Positions 45,222-56,700 of a stretch of 64,000 nucleotides of DNA are shown in pieces. The number at the start of each line of letters is the position of its first letter. The first letter of the stretch is position 1. The notes beneath the pieces are model-generated. The model ran no database searches and had not been told where the DNA came from. It saw nothing but the letters and a program-made list of their open reading frames with translations. Source of the DNA: Cymbomonas tetramitiformis (Eukaryota; Chlorophyta; Pyramimonadophyceae; Pyramimonadales; Pyramimonadaceae); the NCBI GenBank assembly GCA_001247695.2, contig LGRX02026037.1, positions 46,830 through 110,829 of the forward strand. Reading direction: 5' to 3'. Both the position numbers and the translations under genes were made by a program.

Positions 45222-45396
45222 TGCTGGAAATGACACCCTGACTAGTTCGTACAGTCAGGTGTCATATTCAGTGTGTCATCTTCGGTGATCAGCTTGTGCG
45301 ACAAACTCAGTATATATGTGTATTATCTGAGTTTATCTTGGTTCGTTGTTTCACCGTCGGCAGCGTTCCCCCTCGTGCACTGCTGAGTTTCTAGCA
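45222..45396 (+). repeat. LTR-B 3' LTR, intact
   Basis: The uninterrupted LTR that serves as the empty-site reference for the LTR-A insertion. Confidence 0.9.
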
Positions 45397-45536
45397 AAAA
45401 GTTATGGCTTACTTTTCGTTTTCAGATTTGATAGTTTTTTTGATGATGACTTTTTCGCAGGCTGAAAACCTGGGGCATGGGTCTTTGTGAATGATGATAA
45501 TGACGATTTTTGGGTGTGGATGATGGTGATGATCTT

Positions 45537-45749
45537 TGCTGGATTTGACACTGTGACACCCGAAACTGTCACATGTCACTTCCTATGGTAGGCTGGGTGA
45601 CCGTCACCAGTAGACGGGAAACACCCGTTAGGTATTTATGTTATCTCTATTTTTATCAATTGCACTTTACCGTTCTGATATAGTAACCCTCAACTCAGGG
45701 TTTATCTCTACAGCTAGATATATATTACAGCGGAACTATATATCTGTCA
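45537..45749 (+). repeat. LTR-F 5' LTR
   Basis: TGCTGGATTTGACACTGTGA...ATATCTGTCA; related to the LTR-C LTR throughout. Confidence 0.85.
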
Positions 45750-46132
45750 GGTTTGGCCCCACTTACGCTTTATTTAGCCACTGCGACACTGCCAACATGA
45801 TTGGCTAAAGCCGGGCGCTTGGGATGGAGTGAGGTGCTCCGCGCGCGTGAGAGTGCCGGCAGTCACGGGTATGGGCTAAGTTTTGTGGGTTGTTAGGCGC
45901 GCTGTAGGCCTTTGAGAACATTTTTCTTACGGGACTTAACGTTGGACTGGTTTACGTCTTCTGGTTGCGGTTACCACACCGTTACGTATCGGCCGCCTTT
46001 ACCACACGACTTCCCGGAATTCCTGATCTCTCACAGCTGCTGTATCGGCGACCCTCCACATTTCTTGGCCGCCCCCGACTGCCGCATTTTCACGTCTCAT
46101 TGCCTCACTCCGTCCCTCCAGTCTATCTCATC

Positions 46133-46680
46133 ATGGTCACTTCCACTAGATCCGCCGCTAGCATGGCGAATCGCCGGCGTGCGTTGTCCACAATTTTTAA
46201 TTCCGTTGCTGCCAGACATGCGAACACTCCAGCGACGCCGCCGGCAGCTCAGCCGGCTGCTAATTCGGCGGGGGCTGCGTTCCTGGCTTCAGTGCGTAGC
46301 TGCGTACCCTACAGAGGGAGCACTTTGACATGAAGATCGCCAAGTCCGTCCGTCAGAAGTTGTTCGAGACCGCAAGGATGGCAGATTTTCCGGGATGGAG
46401 TCCCACGCGTCGGCACTCTTCGCGAAGATGGTCTCTGCACTGCAGACGGCCTTCGTGACCGAGGACCTTGGGTTTGCTCCGCTTTTCGTGCTCGACGACG
46501 CGACCCTGGCCATCCGCGTGGAGGCCAACAATTTGTTGTACTCCACGCTCGAGCTTATGGTCGACCCCATGTCGCCCGCGGCGGACTGGATGGATTCGTC
46601 CCACTCCAGCTTCCCGGCTGACGGTAAGCGCGTCCTTCTCGAATTCGCCCGCCGGATGATCCCAGCGGGTGACCCCTTTC
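46133..46680 (+). pseudogene. LTR-F gag, truncated and frameshifted
   Basis: Starts MVTSTRSAASMANRRR and continues VAARHANTPATPPAAQPAAN as in LTR-C, then breaks near 46310. A second block from 46395 (SHASALFAKMVSALQTAFVT, then LDDATLAIRVEANNLLYSTL) runs until the frame leaves the element at about 46680. The rest of the gag is missing. Confidence 0.75.
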
Positions 46681-47486
46681 ACCCTACGTTTCTGGACGGG
46701 TTCAATACACGTGTTGAACACGTATTGGAGACATATTGGAGGCATATTGGAGACGGTATGCTAATATCTGGACATTCCAATACACGTGTAACATATTGGC
46801 CAAACTATTGAACCGCGATCAGCCTGGACACAGCGAAAATGAGTATGCTAGCATGGGCACCCAAATGGTGTCAGACTCACCCACTAGCACTTGGTATCAT
46901 CTAAGGAAGGGTCTAGCGTTATGGGGACAAGTTTTCACGGCATTTGGACGCGTATCGCAGAAGTCGGTTCTGGGGGGCTTTTTGAATTGGGGCCCCGATG
47001 TATTGAAATAAGGCAAAACGATTGGAGGGGTGTTCAATATGTCTGCAACCGCCCGCAACACACGTATTGAACATGTGTTGAACACATGTTGAAACATTCA
47101 CGCATAAGGAATCGTTCAATACATGTGCAATATGTCTACAATCAGATGAATCATTCAACACGTTTGCAATATATGTGTTGAACACATATTGAAACATTCC
47201 CTCATGCAGAATATCTTTAGTACATGTGCAATATGTCTACAATCAGATGAATCATTCAACACGTTTGCAATATATGTGTTGAACACATATTGAAACATTC
47301 CCTCATGCAGAATATCTTTAGTACATGTGCAATATGTCTACAATCAGAGTGAATTATGCAACACATGACTGCATGGGGTAAAGGGGTAAGACCCCCCTGC
47401 TGCTCACATATTGCATAATACTTACAATATGTCCGCAATACGTATCTGGTATATTACAGGTATATCAAATGTGTACAGAGGCACTA
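46681..47486. repeat. CACTA-B terminal/subterminal repeat region
   Basis: Begins CACCCTACGTTTCTGG, a possible terminal inverted repeat end, at the LTR-F breakpoint. It then holds many short direct and inverted copies of words like GTTGAACACATATTG and CAATACACGTGTTG. A 101-bp tandem unit starts near 47121, 47222 and 47323. This is the 3' flank of the minus-strand transposase gene. Confidence 0.6.
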
Positions 47487-49895
47487 CTATGCGTCATCAC
47501 ACTTTCTGCGGTACCACATTCCAGTGGGGATGTCGGTGAGCCCTGCGCATCGCACGTGCATAGCCTCTTTGCAGCCTGCCCTCTCACACAGAAGGAGCTC
47601 GCCACCGACTCTACACTTCCCGCATGTGTCAAAGTGACCATCACTACCTACGGGCCTATCAACGAGTGCAAGTTTCTCCATATTGCGGTCGCTCGTATCA
47701 AGTATCACCGCTGAATCCATGCAGGGGTGTTTGACTATCACTACTTGCGCTTGGACTTGATTGGCCAGTAGGTAGGGCTCTCGGTTGTCCATAGTGTACT
47801 TGGAGGTGTCCCATGGGTTGAAGGTGTAGTAAGCCTTGGACACCTTGTCCACGCCGAGGATGGAGTTCTTCAGCTTGAAGCTTGCGATCTGAGCTTCCGT
47901 GGGCACGGGTAGCCAATCACACTTTAAAAAAGTGTAGAGCACACCGCCAATGCTAACCCGCAGAATGGCGTTGATGATACCATACCTGCGCACGAAATGT
48001 TCAATGTTTTTGTAATATACGTACAACATACCCTCAATATGTTGGGGACGTATTGCATATATGTTGCAGAGATATACGAAAAGGCAAAGCAGCATGCAAA
48101 CTGGTGGTTGAGGTCGTACCTGTCCTCCCACTCGTCATCGGCATCGGCATCATTCTTGGGGAAGGATGCGCGGACGAAACACTGGGTTGTCACTTTCCCT
48201 TTGTCCCCGTCTCTAGTGCGATAGAAGACACCGCCGATGTTCACCTTGTTGTACTTGGAACACATGGGTTCGGGACCCATCATGAGCGACTTCTCGTAAG
48301 CCGTGTATTGACGACCAAGCCATCCTTCAGGGTCCTCCAATGGACCGAACGCGATCGCGGGCACAACACCCACCTCTTGTCGGTACCGCAGTGCTTGTTT
48401 AGAGCGCGCGGCATTCTCCCTGTGATGACAACATATTCTTAGTATACTTACAATATATGATAAACATACAGAAACAAGTTGACAATATGTTGCAGGTATA
48501 CTACAGATAGTACATGCGTGCGAGCTTGCAGGTTGCACCTCCGCCGGAACAGGTCGTACTCGGCATGTTGTTGAAAAAGCTTTCGGTAAGCGGGAATACT
48601 CGCTCGCATCCAGCGGGTCAGTTGGTCAATCTCCAAGGACGTTAGCTCCAATGGCTTGCCCTTCTCCCCGAAGGTAGTGACCACGATGCCGGGAGCGGGG
48701 CCCGCCATCAAAGCCCGCGGGACACGGCCGGCAGTAGCTCTTTCTCGGTTCAAAAGCATGGTCAGGATGCCTCGTAGGGAGCGCAAGGTTTTCAACCTTA
48801 GATAGCCGTTCATGATGCTTGCCACGGGGAACGCATTGTTCTTCACCCACCTAGCTAGCTTGCCATTCATGGACTCGAAGGCATACATCTACCATTCACG
48901 CTCAGGTCCGAATCGCAGGAGCAGATCGGCCCAGTGCCAGATTTTATGGGTGTTGATTGCAAGCCACTGTGGAGGACCATTCGCTTCCAAGTCCTCAAAG
49001 AAAAGTCTGGTCTGCTCTCTCAAATACTCCATATCCTGCACGTACGAATCAATACGTTTGTAACATATATTCAACATACCTGTGACATGTGGAACTCATA
49101 TCACACCAACATTGAATACGTACCCGAGGTTCTATGGAATGCGCAGTGCATTCCCGTATGATGATAGTCAGTTTGGACACAATGTCCTGCAGCGCATTGT
49201 CGACTTCACCATCATCGCGAGGCCAAGAGGACAATACCGCCAACAACTTGGACTCGAAAGCCTTCAAAGCCGCATGCGCCTTGAGGTGCTTTGCGTATTT
49301 TGCGCCGTTGGAGGCGGTTGAGGTGCGCAACAAATGCTTATGCCCATCGCCCCACCGGGTGACTCCCCGCAACTCCTTCAAGAAGGCGAGTGCTGTTTCC
49401 CGAGAACGTAAGGTGGTCGAAGCCTTCGGACGCGGCGGGATCCCCCATGGACCGTTTGTCATTTTGTACACCTCATGCGGTTCCCCTGTCCGTGTTGCCG
49501 TATACCGTCAACACATGTATGACATATTGAACACAATTACAGAAATGTTGCACTAATACAAAACTCACCTTTCGAATTCTGCACCCACTCCGTTTGCCCC
49601 CATTCTGGGTGCAGGCCCTCCTCCTCGGCAAAGTTGCGCGCGGCCTCGTTGAAATCCAGCCCAAGCAGCGTTGTTGCAAGCCTGTTTCCCAAGTTCATGA
49701 TTTCGTGCATAGGATCATAGAGCCAATCCAACGCCAAGTTAAAGTACGACAACCTTGCGAATGCGGCGGGCAACTTGAATCCGGTGGCCGAGAAACGTTC
49801 CGCCATGTCCGCTTTCGACCAACCTGATTTGGAAAGTGCCTCGTGTATTTCGCCCATTCGCTTGACAAACTCATGCGTGTAGTTCTCCGGCGGCC
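47487..49895 (-). CDS. CACTA-B: 5'-truncated CACTA/EnSpm transposase with C-terminal PHD-like finger
   Basis: Exon blocks are about 49895-49569, 49485-49124, 49035-48514, 48419-48120 and 47985-47487, with introns of 83-134 bp. Block 1 has FNLALDWLYDPMHEIMNLGN, matching the DPMH motif after the TNP2 catalytic domain. Block 3 has GPEREWMYAFESMNGKLARW, matching the DUF4218 'GP...WMYPFER' signature. Blocks 4-5 resemble DUF4216 (YNKVNIGGVFYRT, then GGVLYTFLKCDWLPV). The C-terminus is CGKCRVGGELLLCERAGC followed by a His/Cys pair and WYRRKC, a PHD finger in which Arg replaces the first Cys of the last pair. The catalytic N-terminal half is absent; CACTA-A DNA lies upstream instead. Probably inactive. 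The block 3-4 junction does not join in phase. Confidence 0.7.
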
Positions 49896-49959
49896 CTGCA
49901 TGGCACGTGCACAAGTAATACAACATATCTGTGGTATGTTCACTTGAACAAAGAATCCC

Positions 49960-50005
49960 CTAAATTTCCCTAAAGTTTCCCTAAAGTTTCCCTAAAGTTT
50001 TACTA
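49960..50005. repeat. 10-bp repeats containing CCCTAAA
   Basis: Three to four copies of TTTCCCTAAAG. It contains the plant-type telomere word CCCTAAA but with the wrong period. Confidence 0.7.
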
Positions 50006-50199
50006 AAATCTCCTAAATATGACATTATGACACATACTTAAGTATAAACCTTACTGTATGTAAACATTGGGTCCTCCTAAAGCTGGGTAAATAGTGATTG
50101 GACAAGGTAAATATATATATCCGTATAAATCAAGTTTTAGGGAAATGACATAATATAAACGCGCTGTCATATTTAGGAAATCTGAGGCATACTGCTTTG

Positions 50200-50545
50200 T
50201 TATTGGCTAGATATTTAGGAAACCATAGGCACATTGCACTGCTATTGGCTAGATATTTAGGAAAACCTAATATACTGCTATTTTATTGGTCCAATATTTA
50301 GGAAACCATAGGAACTGTGCACAGCTATTGGCTAGATATTTAGGAAAACCTAATATACTGCAATTTTACTGGTCCAATATTTAGGAAACCATAGGAACGG
50401 TGCACTGCTATTGGCTAGATATCTAGGAAACCCTAATTTGCAGCTATTTCATTGGTCCAATATTTAGGAAACCATAGGCACGGTGCACTGCTATTGGCTA
50501 GATATATAGGAAACCCTAATTTGCAGCTCTGCCATTGGTGCATAC
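50200..50545. repeat. 83-bp subterminal tandem repeat
   Basis: About four units of 83 bp, each with two half-units containing ATATTTAGGAAAACC or AATATTTAGGAAACC next to TATTGGCTAGAT or TATTGGTCCAAT. It lies immediately 3' of the CACTA-A coding region and is probably its subterminal repeat. Confidence 0.8.
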
Positions 50546-50700
50546 TGTATGAGAAAGTCCTTCACTGGCTCCACACACGTGCTCCTCTACATTTGCTACT
50601 AAGGCTATTGGGCAATACTTCAGAGAAGGTTTGCTCAACTTACTGGACGATGTTGGAAGCTGGCTGCGCTGGGTATGATAAGGTGAATCCGGTGGTCCCA

Positions 50701-53700
50701 TTAGTAACTGCCTGTGCGTATTTGATGATACAGGTGCATGACGTGGTAGTGCTGACTGCCAGGGCGATCAAGAAACATGGCTTTCGTGAGGATGGCGGCA
50801 CATGGAACGATGAGCTCTACACCGTTCTGTTTGTCCACCACCGTTACCCCTTGCTTTGCGTAGTACTCGTCTTCGACTTCTCTGTATGCAACGACCCGTG
50901 CTAGGCGACACACCACCCGCTGTGTTGCAGAGTTTCTCACAAGGTAGTATGCAAGAATTTGTGCGTAAGGGTAGCCTGCTGGCAGACCTAGCTCGCCAAA
51001 CCCACTGACGGTACCAGAGAGAGACACGTGGTAGGAGATTCGCTTGGTGGTTCGCATGTATTGGGAAGAAAACATCACCTCCTTGTCTAGGGACATCCTG
51101 AGGTAGACCATGATTTCATAATCCCCAGGCATTACATTCGTGTAAGTTGACACCAGACCATCAAGTTGCAGGCGAAGGTTGCATGAAAGAGTTGTGGGAG
51201 ATAGGTGCCTCCCTGCGCCCAGAAAATAGCAGGGCGCATCCTCATCTTCTGCCGCGGGATCCGTTGCACGGCTGACAGCGATCTTGCCAAATAACTTTGC
51301 CGCCAAGACATCCAACTTGCGCAAGTTTGGATGTCTGTAACAGTAGTCATCTAGGGCATCGTCCTCACATATAGAATTCACGAGAGCTTCCACAGGTCGG
51401 TTTTTCACGTGCGTGTCCTTTGCCACACCCTTTAGACGCTGGATGGCACGCTCCACCCACAGCTCCATGGCGGCACCAACCTCACCCAAATAGTGTTCTT
51501 GCCGAAACAGGTACACCACTGCCAGCCTCAAGTTGTATGTCAGCAGCTTCATTATACGTGTGTTTTCCAGGATATTTGCGTGCTCCCGGAGGTGTTCGCG
51601 TGCTGCGACTCTAGCTGCTTCCACGTCCGCAGTAGTCCACCCAGTGTGCGTGCCCGAAGCTCGCACATAGTGCAGCACGGCTCGGCGAAGGTGCTGCCAG
51701 GCATCCTCCATCGCCATATTCCATTTTGCGAGTTGATCACCGATCACCAATGGGCTGAAGTAGACGACCCAGTTCAGGACATCCTCCATTGTGTACATGC
51801 CTGTCACTCAGGATCAAACTAGGTGCTTTAGTATAAGACATTCTACGCATAGGTCTCCTAACGCCTCTCATAGCAAGCTCAACAACGGAAACTGCATCAA
51901 GAAGTGGCACACGTCCCTGCTCTGCCTACTTCGTACACTCACCGAAATACTGCACTATATCGTTGTACTTGCGTATGACGTCGTGCGGAGGTTTCACGAG
52001 CTTCGCCCGAGCTTGCATTTCGTCCTGAATCGTCTTAGGCAAAGTTAAGGTTGAGTCGGGTACCCCTGTCACTTTGCCCATCAGCAGCTTCCAAAATCTC
52101 TTCACCACCCCGTATAAGACGCAGTGGCCGAAGGGGACGGCGTAACCATGCATGGGGTCGAAGTATGGGATTCGCTCGAGCGCGCCACGCCCGTGCCGTC
52201 CAGTAGATTGCGGGGATTCCCCTCCATGAATGGTTCTCGAAACCAACGCTGCATGCCCCTCTTTAGAAAGCATGAGCAGCTGTTCATCGGCATATACCTC
52301 AGGTTTTCCCTGCACTGTTGTCATTTGTAGTTTGACCGGCTTGGCATACCCCTTGAAATACATTCCCTTCCCGCCGGGGCCGCTCGTCCCTTCGAAAAGG
52401 CTGTACGCATCCGCCCGGTAGCTGCCGACTCCCATGAACTGCCCCATTGTGATCCGCATCACCGAATCCGCATGCACCATTCCTAAGAATACTTTCAACG
52501 TGTAAGTCCTTTTGAGGAAACTGTCGTACACGTCAAATCCCGTCGCAAGGCGTTGCATATCCCTTTCAAATTGCCCCCATATCACAAGAGGGTTCTTCTC
52601 CTTCTGCCGAGGGCCGCGTGTGATCCACAGATTCCGATGCCACTTGTCACGTTGCCGAGCCTGCAAGCATCCAGTTTGGGTTTGCTTACACATACATGCG
52701 ATGAACATGATTGCTAATGCACTGTTCCACACATGAATCATGGAATCTACTCGCACACATGAATCCATCCTGTGGTTCTGTGTGTGTGTGTGTGCGTCTC
52801 ACTGTATTGCCTACATTCAAGCTTTGTCACCCCATAGGCCAACCAACGCGTCACTGCATCGACATTCTGATTGGGCGTACCGTGATATGCAGATCATCGC
52901 ACTTAAGCACACCAACGCCCATGGAGTATGACCTGCTCGCAATAAAAACATTTCTCACTATATTTACACAAAGGAACAGTGAAATCAGTACACTACAGCA
53001 ACTGTGCCGGCCGATGTCGCACCCGATGTCAGAGACCCATAATTGGGCGTCGTCCGCCCCGGGCGAGATTACCATCGAGCGGTGCTCCGCGTACTCCACA
53101 CCTGGATCCCCCCCCCTGCGGAGGAGGATCTTCAGCTGTAAACGATGACGGCGATAGCAAGGCACCTCCTGTGACGTGATCAATGTGTTTGGCCAGCGCT
53201 GCCGTCCAGAAGTCACGTCCAGTGCGGGCATCCCGCCGGGCCCGTAGCTTGCAGAACTCCGGGTCACGCATCCAACGTCGTATAGTGCGCTCCGGTGCAA
53301 AGTAATAATACCAATCCCGTGGACGGATCTCCTCTCCATGCACGGTGCGTATCACCTCGAACCGTTTCTCCTTGCACGTACGCAGCGCGCCACCCTCAGA
53401 GTCCTTTTCTAGTACGGTGTCACAGGTTTGGTTCTTGTCCCAAGAGCTTGGATCCTCGCCTGGGGGATAATGTCGGCACCAATTCACGCATACATGCACC
53501 GCGTGGTCCATGTGCGACCTGGTGTTCAAAAACTTCCTCATTCTATACAGACTTCGAGGAAGATTGCACTTTCCGGGTCCCCCCATAAGCATGATCATGA
53601 CCGTCAAAAACCTATCAAATGATGGCCTCGACCAATTCAGCGCCCTTCGCAGCTCCATAAAGTAGCAGACCGCCTCACCCACTGTCAAGCAGTCGGCCTC

Positions 53701-56700
53701 CGTATCCCCCACAAATAAGGGGTCACCGGCCGCCGCGTTGAAGTTAAGCTCCGTTTTTTCAGGCAGCAATGCCTCCAGCTCCCAGGCGGCATCGCTCCAC
53801 AGATCTTCTTCCTGGCAGTTGTGTTCTTGGAATATCTACATCCAATGGCAAGTGAACACCAAATGGTCGTCAGTATCAGGAAGCGAGTAGTCTTAAACTA
53901 ACAGCGTGGCACATCGATCGGTGGCCATGGGGGCCTGGCAACTACCTGCTGGAATATACTTGTGACCTCGTCCTCTGGATCCGGGGCGTCCTCAGCTGCA
54001 TCTAGCGGTTTCTGCACACTTATTCCATGGTCCTCCTCGTCCGACTCCTCCTCAAGGTTGTCCATTAGACAAATTCGGCCTTTCGCCAGCTCCTCGTCGA
54101 AGAAGACCTCCACGTTAGGAGGGAGTCCATGTACTTCACAATCGCTGTTTGCTGACGGGTTAGCTTCCCCAAAAGCATTGCTGGTAACACCATTCCCCAA
54201 AAGCATTGGCTGCAAGATCACACGATACCGATTGTCTATGGTCCCCCCATGTTCCGTTAGCCAGGATTTAATCACCGCCAGCACTTCTTTTTCGCCAGCC
54301 GGTATAGGGCCTCGACATTCTGCAGGTAGTTCACGCACCGCACGCATTGTGCTTCGTATGCTGGTGTGAGCTTCTTGGCTCCGCTGCACAATCAGCATGA
54401 GCTCGTCCTCCGTGAACATCACCGATGCCCAGCACTCCTGTTTTCCTGCGCAGATGCCACACCTCAACATGGTTCCATGATACATTAGGTACATCCTGGT
54501 GCAGAATGCACTCCTGGTCCACCCCGTTGGTGTGCCCCGGCGACCCCTGGTGCTGATGCAGTAACCGTGGCGTGAGTTTGTGGGCTCCATCGAGCCACGA
54601 GCAACGGATGTGACATTCAGGCGACTCTCGAACTGTTTGCCTGTATTTGCAATCAATGTGCCCCGCTCCATTAGAGCACTGTCAGCACTTACTATTTCAC
54701 AATTCCAGTTAATATATTAAAAAAAGGCAGGAAGGTCCAAACGTTGTCCTTACTATTCACAAACAAAAACTTGAGTCTACAGGTTCCCACTTCTGCTGAA
54801 GGCGGGCTCCTTCCCCACGGATTGGTAAGCACTTTGCGGTGTATTCATTCTGCCCTGGCATAACTATGATTGCCTGCTACTTCTTACGTACAGCAGGCAG
54901 CATATGAGGAAGGCACGGCGTCAAGGTGCGTCCAATATAAACTACTGCCAACTGTTCACACTGCTCCAGGCCAGACGCCTTCCTTATCTTTCCGCACAGG
55001 GCTATGGCGTCCAAAATTGCCGCGTGCGCAGCGCTGGAATCCGGTCCATGCCGAAGTGACCACGGCACTCTGCCGCGGTCAACACGCCGCGTTCCAAACC
55101 AGCCTCGTCCCTCCACGCAACCTCGTAGTTCCGTTTCACCGAGATAGCAGGAACGACTTTCATTTGCATGCCAACCAGCTCCTCGAACGTCCAAGACTCA
55201 ACCTTAAAGTCGCCGTGGAAAATACTGTAGTCGAACCTTGCCAGTGGCTCCACCCTGCCATCTTCATCTCCGTCGTCCGCCGCTACTAGGTGGCATCGCA
55301 TTATCTCAGGAAATCCCATCCTGCGCCATTGTGCTGCTGCGCCGATGGTCTCGTGTTCAATCACCGTTTTCCCCACGTGGAGATCAACCTCTCGCTCGGT
55401 ACCGTGCATATCGTTCACCACCGCCCCGAAATAGTCACCAAACGTGGCATGCGAATCGGTCTCGAAAGCTTCGATTGCCTCATCGGTGTGCACTTTTACC
55501 ATACACTTACGTTTTGCCGTCGCGGTCATCGACATTCTCTTCGTGAGTAGCCCCCTTCCGGTTCGGATCACCTTGCACATGTCATCCTCGTCGTCATCGG
55601 CATCCTCCGCCATGCTTTGCACCGTTCGAGCTGCACGATTGGGGCGCGGTGCAACAGATGCTGTCGCTTTCTGCGTGTTCGCCTGAGACACACTCAATTT
55701 GAAAGCAGCTTTCAGACTCGGACACTTCTTGGCGCGTTTTCGCAGGTCCTTAGTCCACTGCTCCCGCAACTCCCCCAGAGCCTCCTGCTGCCATCCTTCC
55801 GTTCCATTTTGCGTTCCAAGTAGTTTATACCCGGGCATCGGTACCACCTCGAAGACGGCCTGGGCTGTCATGGGAACTCGTTTCCGAGTCTCCCGCGCTA
55901 CGCGCTGCACGTGCTCAATCAATACCTTTTCATCCAACTGTTGAACTTGCGTGACTAGCACCTGCTTTTCCCGCATCAAGTCCTCGTATGCTGTTGGAAC
56001 CATACCGAATGCTACGCTCAGCCTGCGCTTGTTGCCTGACACCGCAATAAGCAAACCCGCCCCCAGCGCTTCCTCAACGCTCCGTCGGCGATGCAGGTAC
56101 ATTTGCAGGTATGCATCCATGTATGTGTACATGCCAAGGGCACACATGGATAGGGCACCTACCAGCAATCTTCATCAGCCTCTGCTCTTCATATTCCGTC
56201 ACCTCCGGTGCCCTTGCTTTCGGTCGCGGCACGGTTGCCTTTAGTGGCACTCCTGGTTCCGAGCGCGCTCCTGGGCTCCCCCGATGCGGTGCCCTGGCAT
56301 CCTTTGGTGCTGGTGCAGTAACCGTGGCGGCAGTTCGTGGGCTCCGTCGAGGCACAGTAGCCGGTTGTGGCGCTCCTGCAGTGGCTGGGCTCCCCCGTTG
56401 CGGAGTCCTGGCCACCTCTGGTGCTGCGGGTATACTAACCGTGGCGTGATTTCGTGGGCTCCGCCGAGGCACGGTTGCCGTTAGTGGCGCTCCTGCTGCG
56501 GGGCGTACGCCTGGGCTCCCCCTTTGCGGAGTCCTGGCCACCTCTGGTCCTGCGGGTATACTAACCGTGGCGTGATTTCGTGGGCTCCGCCGAGGCTCGG
56601 TTGCCGTTAGTGGCGCTCCTGCTGCGGGGCGTACGCCTGGGCTCGCCAGTGGTGGTGTCCCAACAACCTCTGTTGCACATGCAGTAAGCGAAATCACCAA

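Larger units (their letters stand above)
38057..45396 (+). mobile_element. LTR-B: about 2-kb LTR element hosting two nested elements
   Basis: The 175-bp LTR is split on the left by LTR-A (38057-38206 plus 41889-41916) and intact on the right (45222-45396). The two copies are identical over all compared bases. The target duplication aaaag is perfect (38052-38056 and 45397-45401). The leader after the 5' LTR is GGTTATGGGACCACTTCACG. Before the 3' LTR is CCACCTCAGATGAGGTGG, a hairpin ending in GGTGGTG. Removing LTR-A and LTR-D leaves about 1.97 kb with one acidic protein in two overlapping frames and no pol. Confidence 0.9.
45537..46680 (+). mobile_element. LTR-F: 5' part of a gag-bearing LTR element, truncated
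   Basis: A 213-bp 5' LTR (45537-45749) resembles that of LTR-C, with the same TGCTGGAT start and the same leader GGTTTGGCCCCACTTACGCT. Similarity to LTR-C continues through the gag start and stops abruptly at about 46680, where the CACTA-B terminal region begins. No 3' LTR was found. Confidence 0.8.

Noticed and set aside
49960..50005. CCCTAAA-type telomeric repeat
   Set aside because: The period is 10-11 bp (TTTCCCTAAAG) with only three to four copies, not a 7-bp telomere array.
55002..56168. A separate 388-codon gene
   Set aside because: Its position, strand and exon-like edges make it an internal exon block of the CACTA-A transposase gene; the apparent start reads through an intron.
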